DNA of 33,476 nt from Larix sibirica (GCA_004151065.3 NWUY0300031070.1:24070-57545), one strand, 5' to 3'; numbered from the stretch's first letter, positions 21,581-32,606 are shown. Notes: a model not told the origin generated them from the sequence alone. Translations and numbers: made by a program.

Positions 21581-21700
21581 TTAGGAGAAGGGAGGTGTGA
21601 CGGAGATCACGAGGGTTTGTGGGGAACTCAAGCTTGGGCTAGTTACAGGTGGAAGGCGGTGGTCGTAAGGGCCTCTTTAGAATTCGGAATGTGAAGTGAT
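21581..21700 (+). promoter_or_regulatory. LINE 5' UTR (internal promoter region expected)
   Basis: About 120 bp between the 5' target duplication and the ORF1 ATG, richer in G than its surroundings (GGAGAAGGGAGGTGTGACGG...). L1 elements carry an internal promoter here; no specific motif is identifiable. Confidence 0.45.
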
Positions 21701-23110
21701 ATGAGCGAAGCTACAGGTGGTGGGTCCATGGCCCCTCCCCTGATCAATGACAAAGGAAAAGGAGCAGAAAATGGTTATGAATCTGACCTACAGACCGGAA
21801 CAGGAGGAGAAGGGACTAGCAGAACCACCAAACCAGTTCAGGCAGCGGGAGAAACCAGGAAACCTAGGCAATGTTTGCCAAAAGCAAAAAAGGTTCCTAA
21901 GCTACAGCTCAACTCTAAAAGAGTCAAGATTGATATCCAATACATGAAAGATCATGCCTTTATTGGGAAATTTGTTGGAATCTGGCCGGTGGAGAAGGCT
22001 CTCGTCTGGTGGATCAACAGAACGTGGAAGCCACAGGGCCATTATGACCTGCAGTTTGGATCCAAAGGATTCTTTACGGTAATTTTCTTCAACGAGGCTG
22101 ATCGCACGCACATCTTTGATAATGGGTCGTACTTCTTTAACTCTGCAGGGTTGTACCTATGGCCCTAGAAAGAACGCTTTAATCCAGACAAAGAAAAATT
22201 GACAATTGTCCCTATCTGGCTGCGCTTGTATTCCTTACCAATGGAATATTGGAAGGAGGAAATACTTACCGACATAGGAAACATGCTGGGAATGTTTGTC
22301 AAGGTTTCTGAGCAAACAAAGAAAATGAGATACACCTCATATGCTCGTATTTGTCTCTATATGGATATCTCCCAAGATCTACCAGAGGGGATCAATTTAA
22401 CTTTGGGAGGATGAAGATTGGTTCTAGGCAATTGACTATGACCAGATCCCATTCTGTTGCCGGAGATGCCATGAACATGGACACCTATTCAGAGACTGCC
22501 TGCTAAATAAACAACCCGGAGTGAACTACAACCTGGACGAAAAAGATCCAGAAGGCTTCACACGAGTGACGAACAAGAAACGGCCAGCAAAGCGAGGAAT
22601 GGGGCCAGAGATACACAAGAAATCTCAGACACACAATAGGTTTGTTTGCAAACAATAGAGGAGAAAACAGATGTGGAGGAGATACAACATCAAGAAAAGG
22701 TGGACATGATACCCATTCCCGTCTCGGATAACACCACCCATGACACAAAGAAAGCAACTATGGGTGAGGAATGTTCCATGCAAGAGGAGGCAGGTGAAGA
22801 GATGGACCTAGGAGATCTAGACCTGGACGGACTGGAGGCGGCTTGCACCGAAAAATCTCCGATCTCTATCCCCCTGAAACAGGTATCCCTATTAGAGAAA
22901 GATATTATAAAGACCAAAGCTCTCAAATATCTGGGCATATCTGCGGAATCCCACAAAGAAAATGAAGGGAAAGAGAAAAGCAGAGGGGAAAAACAAGGAT
23001 GACGTAGAAATATCCAAAGAATCCAAATGGTTGGGAAAAAGTTGGTTGACTTAGGGTAGTATCCCACTATTGATGCGGCTCTAGCCTCCTCTTCCCCAAA
23101 GGTGTTATAA
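21701..23110 (+). pseudogene. LINE ORF1, DUF4283 and CCHC zinc knuckle, broken
   Basis: Encodes the nucleic-acid-binding ORF1 protein of plant L1 LINEs. From ATG 21701 the product runs through a basic N-terminus to a DUF4283 domain (FIGKFVGIWPVEKALVWW ... GFFTVIFFNEADRTHIF ... LYLWP), then a stop at 22166 where Trp is expected (TGG to TAG), then IVPIWLRLYSLPMEYW and YARICLYMDI. A one-base frameshift near 22,400 and a TAG at 22425 precede the CCHC knuckle CRRCHEHGHLFRDC (22458-22499). The C-terminal part is readable from 22646 (LDLDGLEAACTEK ... KTKALKYLGIS), interrupted at 23000 and about 23057, and ends YPTIDAALASSSPKVL with TAA at 23108-23110. ORF2 starts one base later. Confidence 0.8.
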
Positions 23111-23111
23111 G

Positions 23112-26100
23112 ATGCAGATTATATCCTGGAACACCAGAGGCTATAAAATCCCTCTAAAGACCCGTCTTCTAAGACAAAAGATTGAAATAGAAAGGCCATC
23201 CATAGTGTTTCTCTAAGAAACTAAATGCTCTGAAGCAGACCCTCAATCCCTTGGAAAGAAAATTTGGAAACACTGCGAGGTCATAACAACTGACACAACC
23301 GGAACTGCTGGGGGGATCAGCATCCTGTGGAACCCCAAGGAAGTAAGCCTGACTGATTGTATGGCCTCTAAGTTTATCTTATCGGCCTCCTTTCATGTGA
23401 TAGGAACCAGAGTCATCCAATGTATATGGATCGTCCACAGCTACCATGAAGAACTCCTTCTTGGACTCTTTGCTCAGCCTCAAGAGGGTGACTAGTACAC
23501 ACCACTGGGTCATAGGGGAGACTTCAACCTAATCAGGAACCTTGAAGAAAAGCGAGGTGGAATCCGCTGCTTGCATCCCATCAGTGAGTACTTCAATGAG
23601 GTAATAGAGGCTTTGGACCTAATCGATGTCCGCACATCTAACAGTACCTTTACTTGGAACAATAAAAGAGTCGGGGATAGAAGCATAGCTTCTAAGCTTG
23701 ATAGGTTCCTACTGTCGGAATCCATCATGATGGGGGGAGGTGACTTGACGGCAGTGGTGCTTCCCTTTGCTGGCTCTGACCACTGGCCGATCAGCCTCGA
23801 TTGGAAACGAATAGGGGAGAACCTTCGAAGACCATTCCGGTTTGAACAATTCTGGCTTCTCCAGCCGGAATTCCCGAATAAACTTCAGCAGTGATGGCAG
23901 GACTGCTCTCCTATCACGGGAACCCTGATGTACCAATTCCAACAAAAGCTCAAGTACCTAAAAGGAAAAATCAAGCTTTGGAATACGGAAACCTTCAAGA
24001 ACATCTTCCAAAGGAAAAAACAGTTAGATCAAAAAATGAAAGAGGTGCAGAACGCCACAATGGACAAGGGCTACTTCACGGAGCTTATGGAACAAGAACA
24101 AAACCTCTTAAAGGAGCTTAACCTTAAGGAACAATAGGAAGAGCTCCTATGGAAACAAAAGTACAGAAATCGATGGTTGAAAGAAGGGGAATGCAATACT
24201 AAATTCTTCCACAAAGCTTCCATTCAACATCGGCAGGGGAATAGGGTGGTACGTCTGAAGAGAATGGATGGTAGTTTTGCGGAAACGAAAATGAATATGG
24301 ACCAGACTCTGAATGAATTCTTTGTTGATCTACTCGAGGAACCTAACATCAATAGATGGGTTGAGAGAGAGGAAGCCCTACAACACATTCCGAAGGTGGT
24401 CACTGAAGATCATAATAAGTTGCTCATAAAACCAATAAGCATGGAAGAGATGGATGAAGAAGTCAACCAGATGGCAGCCGAAAAAGCCCCAGGACCAGAT
24501 GGGTTCACCACTAATTTCTTTCATTCTTGATGGGATTGCCTGAAAGAGGATGTCCTGGCAATTGTTGAAGACTCTCATTGGACAGGGAGTATCCTAAAGG
24601 CCCTCAACACTACCTTCATGATGTTCATCCCAAAGGAAATGGCCGCGGAGGAACCGGGAAAGTTCAAACCCATAGCCCTCTGCAATGTTATATACAAAAT
24701 CATAATGAAGGTCTTAGCAAATCGGTTACGTCTACTCCTCCCCCTGTCGATCTCTCCAGAGCAGGTGGGCTTTGTGGAAGGGCATCAAATCCTCGATGGC
24801 ATAATTCTGGTCCATGAAACCATTCACACCTTGAAGAAGGACAAAAAACTAGGTATGCTTATTAAACTTGATTTATCCAAAGCATATGATAAGCTCAACT
24901 AGACCTTCCTAGTAGATATGTTAGGGACTTCTGGCTTTAATAAGGAATGGATTGATTGGGTAATCAGCCTTATCTCCTCGACCTTCTTTTTTATCCTGGT
25001 AAATGGAACACCCTCGCAACCATTTTCGGCTTTCTGTGGGATTCGTTAGGGGAACCCCTTATCCCCGTTTCTTTTCATCATCATAGCAGAAGGGTTGGGA
25101 AGAATGCTCAAAACATCTCAGCAAAGCAATGGCATACACGATATTAACCTTAGTAATGGGTTGACCCCCCAAACCCACTAGCAATTTGTTGATGAAACCA
25201 TGTTGATGGGCCCTTCCTCCGTCCCGGAAGCCAAAGGTATCAAAAAGAATCCTCGATACCTTTCTCAATGCCAGTGGTCTTGAAATCAACAAGGAAAAAT
25301 CCCAGGTGTATTTTTTCAATATGCCGAGAATTACCCGTAGAAATATCTTGCGTATCTTGGAATTCTTAGAAGGGCAGCTCCCGTCCAAATATTTGGGTGC
25401 TCCCTTGACAGACTCCACGATCCGACGAATTTTGTGGAAGGACCTCCTTGACCAACTCAAGAGAAAATTAGAATTATGGACTTACAGAGCCCTTAATTTT
25501 CCAAGTCGCCTCATTTTGGTCAAGTCGGTGTTCCAAGCTATGCCATTTTACCTCTTCTCGGTGTTGGCTTCCTCAAAAGCGGTCCTCAAACAAATCCGCA
25601 ATATTCAGAGGAATTTCCTATGGGGTGGAACCCACGAGCATAAGAAGTGGGCCCTGGTAAAATGGGACACTCTTTGCACTCCAAAAGTGGCGGGTGGTAT
25701 GGGATTATGAGATCCAGTTTGTTCCAACAGGGTGATGGGAGCAAAACTTTGGTGGACATGGACCATGCATACAGAGGAACCATGGGCATTATTATGGCGC
25801 AATAAATATGTTCCTAACTGGCCAAAGCATGACCTTATCAGATTTTGGGAGGACCTACCTGGATCGCATATATGGAAAGCCGCTCAATTAAACAGGGGAC
25901 TTGTTCAAAGGCATAGTTTCTGGGAAATAATAGACAGGGCATCTGCCTCCTTTCTTAGTGACACATGGAAACAATCTCCTAGACTGGCAGAAAGACAAGA
26001 TATTCAGGATTTAAAGCAGTACCTTCAGAGCAGCCCCATGGAAGAAATTCAGGACTTTTGGGAGCCTACCCTAGGGGGGCAACATTTCAGGATCTGGAAA

Positions 26101-27585
26101 CCAAAACACTAGTGGCAATATTTGGTCCCGGATGAGAACCTGGACAACTTCTATGAGGAGTTATGCAAATGTCAAATCCCTTTGGGGGAGGGGCCGGACA
26201 AAGTTCGTTGGGGTCACACAAAAAATGGGAACTTCAGCATTGCTGAGGTGGTTAGTCTACATGAAGAACATGATAGATTTCTGAGTGAGGAAAAATATAA
26301 AAAGGTTTGGCAAAGGAACCTCTGGCCCAAAGTCGCAACCTTTGGATGGTTTCTCACTCATCGCCGCATTTTGACATGGGAAAATCTCTAGAAAAAGGGC
26401 CTGTCAAGACCTTCTCGTTGCTGCATGTTCCTTCAAGACACCAAGACCATCAACCACCTGTTGGATGAATTCCCATTGGCCTCTTCACTTTGGGCTAGGG
26501 GCGAAGGGAGATTGTGAAAGATAGCAAGGGTCTGGGGTCGTCCAGATCTCACTTTGGCAACATGGCTATCCCATCCATTCAAGAATGATCTCTTAAACCG
26601 TATTTGGGAATTGTTCCCTGGGTTCATGGTTTGGGAGGTATGGAAAGAAAGAAACCAGCGTACATTCGAGGGCAAGGAGCGAAACGATGAGGCGGTTTGG
26701 TCGTTGTTGGAAGTACACCTAAAAGAAACTTTGAAACTCAACCAGTGGTCACCAGAAGCAAGGAAAGCAGACCCTGCAGAAAGACAAATTTTAAACGAAT
26801 GGGGTATTTTCATCTTACCTGAGTGTATCGATAGACTCCGCGGAAGGAAGGTTCAGCCCCAAAGCCCGATTCTGGAACCACCACCTTTGGCACTTCAAGC
26901 TCAACTTTGACGAGCAGCCAAGGGGAACCCTGGACCGGCCGGTTTTGGTGGCACAATAAGAAATGATGCAGGAAAGGTGCTCAGCATCTTCTGGGGAGAC
27001 CTGGGGGAATCCACAAACAATGTAGCTTGAATTAGAAGGATTAGTAAGTGGAATGAGATGGGAAATTCAACAGAAATGGTTACCTTTGACTGTGGAGGGG
27101 GACTCCATGATCATGATCGAAATTGCAGGTCGAATCCAGAGGGGGTCAGCCTTAGCCAAGATTTCAAAATTGGAGGTGGGAGTGCAGACTTTCTCAACTA
27201 CAACTTCTTCTGCTCACCACCCCGACAGTCCAATTCCTGCATGTCCTGTAAAGGTAATCGAGATGGCGACAGATGGCGAACAAAGGAGTCAGGAGCACAT
27301 GTTCTTTCAAAGCTGGCACTTAGAGGATGCATGCGATCACGTGTTGAGGCAGACGGTGTATTGAGATTGCAACCACTGACATTAACCACCTGGACGGAAC
27401 CACACACCGTAGTGGTGACAAGGCACATGGAACCAGAGGACACGCGGACACCTGACAAGCCTCAGATCGCCTCTATTATTGATCAACCGTCGATTGCTTC
27501 CACGTACCCAGACGACATAATTCTTTCAAGTGGAGGCTGGGATGGTAGGCCAGCCGAAACCAGTAACACGAGGCCTCCCTCTTAA
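23112..27585 (+). pseudogene. LINE ORF2 polyprotein (endonuclease, reverse transcriptase, zf-RVT, RNase H), broken
   Basis: Starts ATG 23112, MQIISWNTRGYK, the first motif of an APE-type endonuclease. Other endonuclease motifs are VFL-stop-ETK (23214, Gln to stop, Glu kept), GDFNLI, SKLDRFL and SDHWPISLDW. Reverse transcriptase: KAPGPDGF, FKPIALCNVIYKI, SPEQVGFV, LIKLDLSKAYD, GIR-stop-GNPLSPFLF (stop at 25047) and QFVDETMLMG (25182-25211), where the usual DD is DE. After a one-base frameshift in an A run (about 25,242) the thumb region follows (KYLGAPL, FPSRLILVKSVF, FLWGG). The zf-RVT part is VRWGHTKNGNFS ... WPKVATFGWFLTHRRILTW. The RNase H domain (about 26,890-27,290) is frameshifted in this copy. 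Stops lie at about 23491, 23892, 24135, 24528, 24900, 25047, 25179, 25708, 26110, 26389 and 26515. The inferred end is TAA 27583. Confidence 0.85.
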
Positions 27586-28580
27586 ATTGATCATTTGCCA
27601 GCAGGTTCATGTTAATGCGAGAGGAAGGGATTAATTACGGACTGGATGGATGGTCAGCTCAAGTACAGTATTGATGCTGGGTATGGTTTCTGCAGGTGGG
27701 ATTGTACCATTTCCATTTTGATTCGAAATCCTACAACACCTCAAGCATGCGAGGTTATGGGAAGGGACGAAAAGACAATGATTTCTACTAATGGTAATCT
27801 AAGGACCTGTACGATGGCCATATCCAAAGGCAGGCCTTGGGATTTTAAAGCCGTTAAGGCAGATCGTTTCAGGACAGCTCACACTGTTAAAGTCGTTTTC
27901 CTTATTCGGAGAGGTGGTATGTTGTGCATGTTTCATTACGGGAACCGCTGGTTAGAATTGGTTGGAGGCATTTCTTTCTCGTCTGGAACTATCTTCTTGT
28001 GTATCATGGCTCCTCGCATGCGTCTGAGTATGCTGCGGCTCTAGGCAGAGCAATGAGAGGAGCAGACAAAGGGGGGAAGGAACATCCCACCAGGCGAATG
28101 CTCAGAGGACCCACCCTTTGGCATTCGCCTGGGGAAACTGAGATGCAAATTGCAAATATGGATATTTCTCTTCAGCAGGAGTTCGAAGAGAGCAATAGGG
28201 GCGTCCGATAGCACCAACCCATTCTGGGCTGGCCGAATTCTCCTTGCCCGCGAAATTCAGGCTCCGAGAGAGATCGTTAAGGAAATCAGAGGAATCCTTG
28301 TGGAGCTGAAAGCCAACCAACAGAGTGGACTGGTGGGCAGCGACACTGGAGAAAATGGTGGAGGAACTCAGCATCCAGGATCCGCAGGACGCCAGGAGCC
28401 GTGCAACTTGACTCTGTTGAGCTCCGGGTCGTAAGGGTTGTTCCTTTTGCACATTGTTTTGCTTATTTGTGGTTTACTTTGCCGATGATTTTTACCTATA
28501 GCAGCTCTGGATGAATATGTTTTTTCTAGAATGGTCTTTTGGAAAACTCCTTGGGAAGTTTATGTTGAACTTTGGGTGCC
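27586..28580 (+). other. LINE 3' region, first copy
   Basis: Corresponds to 29877-30910 with about one difference in twelve by eye plus indels. It contains a broken version of the possible third ORF (ATG 28006; frame lost near 28,060, recovered over about 28,217-28,340, lost again). It stops at TTTGGGTGCC just before the N at 28581, without the natural A-tail. Confidence 0.7.
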
Positions 28581-28581
28581 N
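28581..28581. other. Single unresolved base at the junction of the duplicated LINE segment
   Basis: The N sits exactly where the first copy's 3' end stops and the repeated segment (equivalent to 26299) begins. It may mark a join made during assembly. Confidence 0.9.
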
Positions 28582-29876
28582 AAAAAGGTTTGGCAAAGGA
28601 ACCTCTGGCCCAAAGTCGCAACCTTTGGATGGTTTCTCACTCATCGCCGCATTTTGACATGGGAAAATCTCTAGAAAAAGGGCCTGTCAAGACCTTCTCG
28701 TTGCTGCATGTTCCTTCAAGACACCAAGACCATCAACCACCTGTTGGATGAATTCCCATTGGCCTCTTCACTTTGGGCTAGGGGCGAAGGGAGATTGTGA
28801 AAGATAGCAAGGGTCTGGGGTCGTCCAGATCTCACTTTGGCAACATGGCTATCCCATCCATTCAAGAATGATCTCTTAAACCGTATTTGGGAATTGTTCC
28901 CTGGGTTCATGGTTTGGGAGGTATGGAAAGAAAGAAACCAGCGTACATTCGAGGGCAAGGAGCGAAACGATGAGGCGGTTTGGTCGTTGTTGGAAGTACA
29001 CCTAAAAGAAACTTTGAAACTCAACCAGTGGTCACCAGAAGCAAGGAAAGCAGACCCTGCAGAAAGACAAATTTTAAACGAATGGGGTATTTTCATCTTA
29101 TCTGAGTGTATCGATAGACTCCACGGAAGGAAGGTTCAGCCCCAAAGCCCATATTTCTGGCAACCACCACCTTCTGGCACCTTCAAGCTTAACTTTGATG
29201 GAACAGCCAAGGGGAACCCTGGACTGACCGATTTTGGTGGCATAGCAAGAAATGATGCAGGAAAGGTGCTCGGCGTCTTCTGGGGATACCTGGGGGAATC
29301 CACAAACAATGTAGCCGAATTAGAAGGATTAGTAAGTGGAATGAGATGGGAAATTCAACAAAAATGGTTACCTTTGATTGTGAAGGGGGACTCCATGATC
29401 ATAATCGAAATTGCAAGTCGAACCAGAGGGGGTCAGCCTTAGCCAAGATTTTGCAAAATTGGAGGTGGGAGTGCAAACTTTGTCAACTACAACATCTTCT
29501 GCACACCACCCCGGCAGTCCAATTCTTGCATGTCCGCCGTAAAGGTAATCGGATGGCGGACGAGATGGCGAACAAAGGAGTCAGAGAACATGTTGCTTTC
29601 AAAGATGGAACATTAGAGGATGCATGCGATCACATGTTGAGGCGACGGTGTATCGAGATTTCAACCACCGATATTAACCACCTGGATGGAACCACACACC
29701 GTAGAGGCGACAAGGCACATGGAACCGAGGACATGCGGACACCTGCAAGCATCAGATCACCTCGTATTATTGATCAACCATCGATTGCTTCCACGTACCC
29801 AGGCAACATAATTCTTTCAAGCAAATGCTAGGATGGTAGGCCAGCCAAAACCAGTAACACGAGGAATCCCTCTTAA
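28582..29876 (+). pseudogene. Second copy of the LINE ORF2 3' part (zf-RVT end and RNase H)
   Basis: Identical to 26299-26817 for 519 bp (28582-29100), including the same premature stops, then diverged. The RNase H domain is better preserved than in the first copy. NFDGTAKGNPG (Asp 29197-29199), NNVAELEGL (Glu 29317-29319) and KGDSMIIIE (Asp 29389-29391) are in one open frame from 28837. A frameshift near 29,430 leads to the fourth acidic site in RKGNRMADEMANKG (Asp 29559-29561). So all four RNase H catalytic positions (D, E, D, D) are still readable. ORF2 ends at TAA 29874-29876, matching the first copy. Confidence 0.8.
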
Positions 29877-31027
29877 ATTGATCATTTGACAGTAGGTTCA
29901 TGTTAATGCGAGAGGAAGGGATTAATTACCGGACTAGGATGGTTGGCTGGCTCAAGTACATCATTGATGCTGGTTATGGTTTCCACAGGTGGGATTGTAC
30001 CATTTCCATTTTGATTCGAAATCCTACAACACCTCAAGCATGCAAGGTTACGGGAAGGGACAAAAAGACAATGATTTCTACTAATGGTAATCTGAGGACC
30101 TATGCGATGGCCATATCCAAAGGCAGGCCTTGGTATTTTAAAGTCATTAAGGCAGATCGTTTCAGGACATCTCGCACTGTTAAAGTTGTTTGCCTTATTC
30201 GAAGAGGTGGTATGTTGTGGATGTTTCATTACGGGAACCACTGGTTAAAATTGGTTGGAGGCATTTCTTTCTAGTATGGAACTATCTTCTTGTGTATCAT
30301 GGCTCCTCGCATGGGTCTAAGTAGCCGTCGTGGCTCTAGGAAGAGCACTAATGAGAGGAGCAGACAAAGGGGGGAAAGAAAATCCCACCAGGCGAATGCT
30401 CCAGAGGACTCCCACCCTTTGGCGTTCGACTGGGCGCCCCAGTACCTGAAGGAGACGCCTGGGGAAACTGAGATGCAAATTGCAAATATGGATATTTCTC
30501 TCCAGCAGGAGTTTGAAGAGTAGTAGAGGCTTCCGATAGAAACCAACCCAATCTGGGTTGGCCGAATTCTCCTTGCCCACGAAATTCAGGCCCGCAAGCA
30601 GATCGTTAAGAAAATAAGAGGAATCCTTGTGGAGCTGAAATCCAACCAGCAGAGTGGACTGGTGGGAATGCGCACTCTGGAGCAAATGGTTGAGGCTCTC
30701 ATCATCCAGGATCCGCAGGACGCCAGGAGCCGTGCAACTTGACTCGTTGAGCTCCGGGTCGTAAGGGTCGTTCCTTTTGCATATTGTTTTGCTTACTTTG
30801 CGGTTTACTTTGCCGATGATTTTTACCTGTAGCAACTTTGGGGATCTGTTTTTTTCTAGAATGGTCGTTTGGAAAACTCCTTGGGAAGTTTTTGTTGAAC
30901 TTTGGGTGCCCTGTTTTCCCAACTCGGGAAGGGCTTCAATGAGACTTTTTGCCTCGTTCTGAATGTATTTATGTACTATTTTTGTACTATATTAATAGAA
31001 AGTTTCAACAATGCTTACTTACAAAAA
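29877..31027 (+). other. LINE 3' region, second copy, with A-tail
   Basis: Runs from the ORF2 stop to the A-tail (about 31,023-31,031, partly shared with the target duplication). It carries the natural 3' end that the first copy lacks. Most of it shows no recognised domain; the one long frame is listed separately. Confidence 0.7.
30299..30742 (+). pseudogene. Possible third ORF in the LINE 3' region
   Basis: From ATG 30299 one frame runs 148 codons to TGA 30740-30742 and is interrupted only by two adjacent TAG codons (about 30521-30526). The N-terminus is Arg/Ser-rich (MAPRMGLSSRRGSRKS); the C-terminus is helical-looking and charged (KIRGILVELKSNQQSG ... LIIQDPQDARSRAT). The first copy has the same start at 28006 but is frameshifted. 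Differences between copies in the readable C-terminal part are mostly amino-acid changing, so current coding constraint is not supported. It may be ordinary 3' UTR that happens to be open. No known domain recognised. Confidence 0.3.
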
Positions 31028-31045
31028 AAAAGTATTTATATTTTT

Positions 31046-31369
31046 ATAAGGTTTGTATCTTTATTTCTTTAATTTAAAGTGAATTAAAGTGGTTATTTAT
31101 ATTGTATATTGAAATTAGAGTTTAAAATTTCTATAAATCAATTTAAATAAAATGTTGTGTAATTCTAAACTTTGTTATTCACAAAGTTTTATAAAAAAGA
31201 ATTCTAATAACTTAAAGAAAAAATAAAGTTGATATTTTTCTAAAGGATTTAAATAACTAATTGAACCACCTATTAAATAAGGACCTATATTACAATTTTA
31301 CAACAACCTCTCTACTTCCATTAACAAGTTCTCTACCATGGTATCATGTAAAAAGGACAATAGAACAAC
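31046..31369. other. Intergenic, A/T-rich
   Basis: No gene or repeat recognised between the LINE target duplication and the next retrotransposon fragment. Confidence 0.5.
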
Positions 31370-32112
31370 CAACCCTTTGTATGATAAAGAGGGTAAATTT
31401 TCTAGAAGAGTCATTAAGGCTGTTTCTAATGAGTCCCTAAAATTTGACAAGATGAATATGTACAAAATCTTAATTAAAGAAGGAGAATTTTTACCTCTCT
31501 AAGATATATCCTACGAAATTGTAGAGGTAAATTCTAGCATGTAAAACTAAATAAAACAATATGATTTCCTTGAGGGACTAGAATTCCTACCTTAATAAGC
31601 TCTAAGAATCTCTTATTGCATGGACAACTTTCAAACCCTTTTTTACAATAGAAAAAAGTTTTTTTCTTTAGAATACATAGAGTATGGGGTTAAGAGGTTC
31701 ACAAAAGGGAAAACTAAGGACATTGAAGGCTACCAAGTATAAATCCTAAAAATTGGTTGGCCTATCCTCATCCCTTTCATTCATAAGCTCTTCAATCTAG
31801 CATTCAAGTGGATTTTCCCTAAATCATGGACTCAAAGCCTCATTGATCCTTTTAAAAGCAAAGATAAAAACAACACCCCTAATTATAGAACCATTAGCCT
31901 TCTTTTATAAGGAATCATTTTGGAACATAAAATTAGCATATGGCTAGAAAACCAAGGAAAATGGGGTAAATGCTAAGCTAACTTTAGGAGCTATCATTCA
32001 ACTGTGTACGACCTTGTTACACTTAGGATCATTGCAGAAGAGTATTGTAATAAAAACCAAACTCCTATGTTGCTTCATTGACTTTAGGAAAGTTTTTGAC
32101 ATAGTACGAGAA
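31370..32112 (+). pseudogene. Fragment of a second, different LINE reverse transcriptase
   Basis: Readable in pieces on the + strand: LYDKEGKFSRRVIKAVS (from about 31,378), KDIEGYQV, FIHKLFNLAFKWIFPKSWTQ, NTPNYRTISLLL, ANFRSYHSTVYDLVTLRII, then after a frameshift CCFIDFRKVFDIVR (32068-32109; motif A Asp at 32080-32082). The HST and CCF-DFRKAFD style motifs differ from the L1-type LINE upstream (LDLSKAYD), so this is another non-LTR lineage. Several stops interrupt it. Only the linker and RT start are present; the rest is missing or lies beyond the LTR insertion. Confidence 0.65.
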
Positions 32113-32164
32113 TGCTTAGGGTGGGAGTGTGGCCTCTGAAAACCCAAAAGGTGACATGATCTAG

Positions 32165-32604
32165 TGTTAGGGTCCTACCCTAACCCCCTTAAATAGATAT
32201 ATAGGTTGTTATGTGTTGAGTACATCTATATTAAATAAGGCCCATGAAGTAGACGTAGTGTGAAAAATAATAATTGTAAGAAGGCTTACTAGAAGGTTTT
32301 GACTACTAGAAAGTTCATTCTATAGAAAGTTCCTAGGAGGTTACATAGAAATTTTATAAAAAAAAATAGAAGTAATGTAATGATATGTCTTGTGAAGAAT
32401 ATTGTAATCGGAACTCTACTCAGTTGGAGGTTTACCCCTTGAAGATACAAATGAACAAGAATAGATTCCTTCCATAAAATGATCAAATATAAGGTTTTGC
32501 CCTACCTAATTATGGTTTTTCATATTAATAGAGTAAGGAGGTTTTCTATCGTATTATTGGATATCTTTTGTGTATTTGCATATTTAGATCAAAGGTACAT
32601 AACA
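32165..32604 (+). mobile_element. Probable 5' LTR (440 bp)
   Basis: Begins TGTTAGGG and ends ACATAACA, so its ends form the short inverted repeat TGTTA/TAACA typical of plant LTRs. It is followed after two bases by a primer-binding site. The 5' end is also a hairpin, GTTAGGGT/ACCCTAAC with loop CCT (32166-32184). The partner LTR would be beyond the window. Superfamily not assignable from the LTR; size and ends fit Ty1/copia or Ty3/gypsy. Confidence 0.6.
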
Positions 32605-32606
32605 AA

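Larger units (their letters stand above)
21563..31045 (+). mobile_element. Full-length L1-type LINE with target-site duplication and duplicated 3' end
   Basis: The element reads ORF1 (DUF4283, CCHC) then ORF2 (endonuclease, RT, zf-RVT, RNase H) then a 3' region and A-tail, the plan of plant L1 LINEs. It is bracketed by AAAAGTATTTAGATTTTT (21563-21580) and AAAAGTATTTATATTTTT (31028-31045), an 18-bp target duplication with one mismatch, so the body is about 21,581-31,027. The 2,283-bp segment beginning at 26299 is present twice (second copy from 28582). Removing one copy leaves about 7.2 kb, a normal full length. All ORFs are broken by stops and frameshifts, so it is not autonomous now. Confidence 0.85.

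Noticed and set aside
26433-26813. 126-codon - strand frame duplicated at 28716-29096
   Set aside because: It is antisense to the LINE zf-RVT and RNase H linker. Its identity in two places reflects the DNA duplication, not a conserved gene.
28006-28434. Separate coding genes in the first copy of the LINE 3' region
   Set aside because: The several frames are shifted pieces of the same region that is better preserved at 30299-30742.
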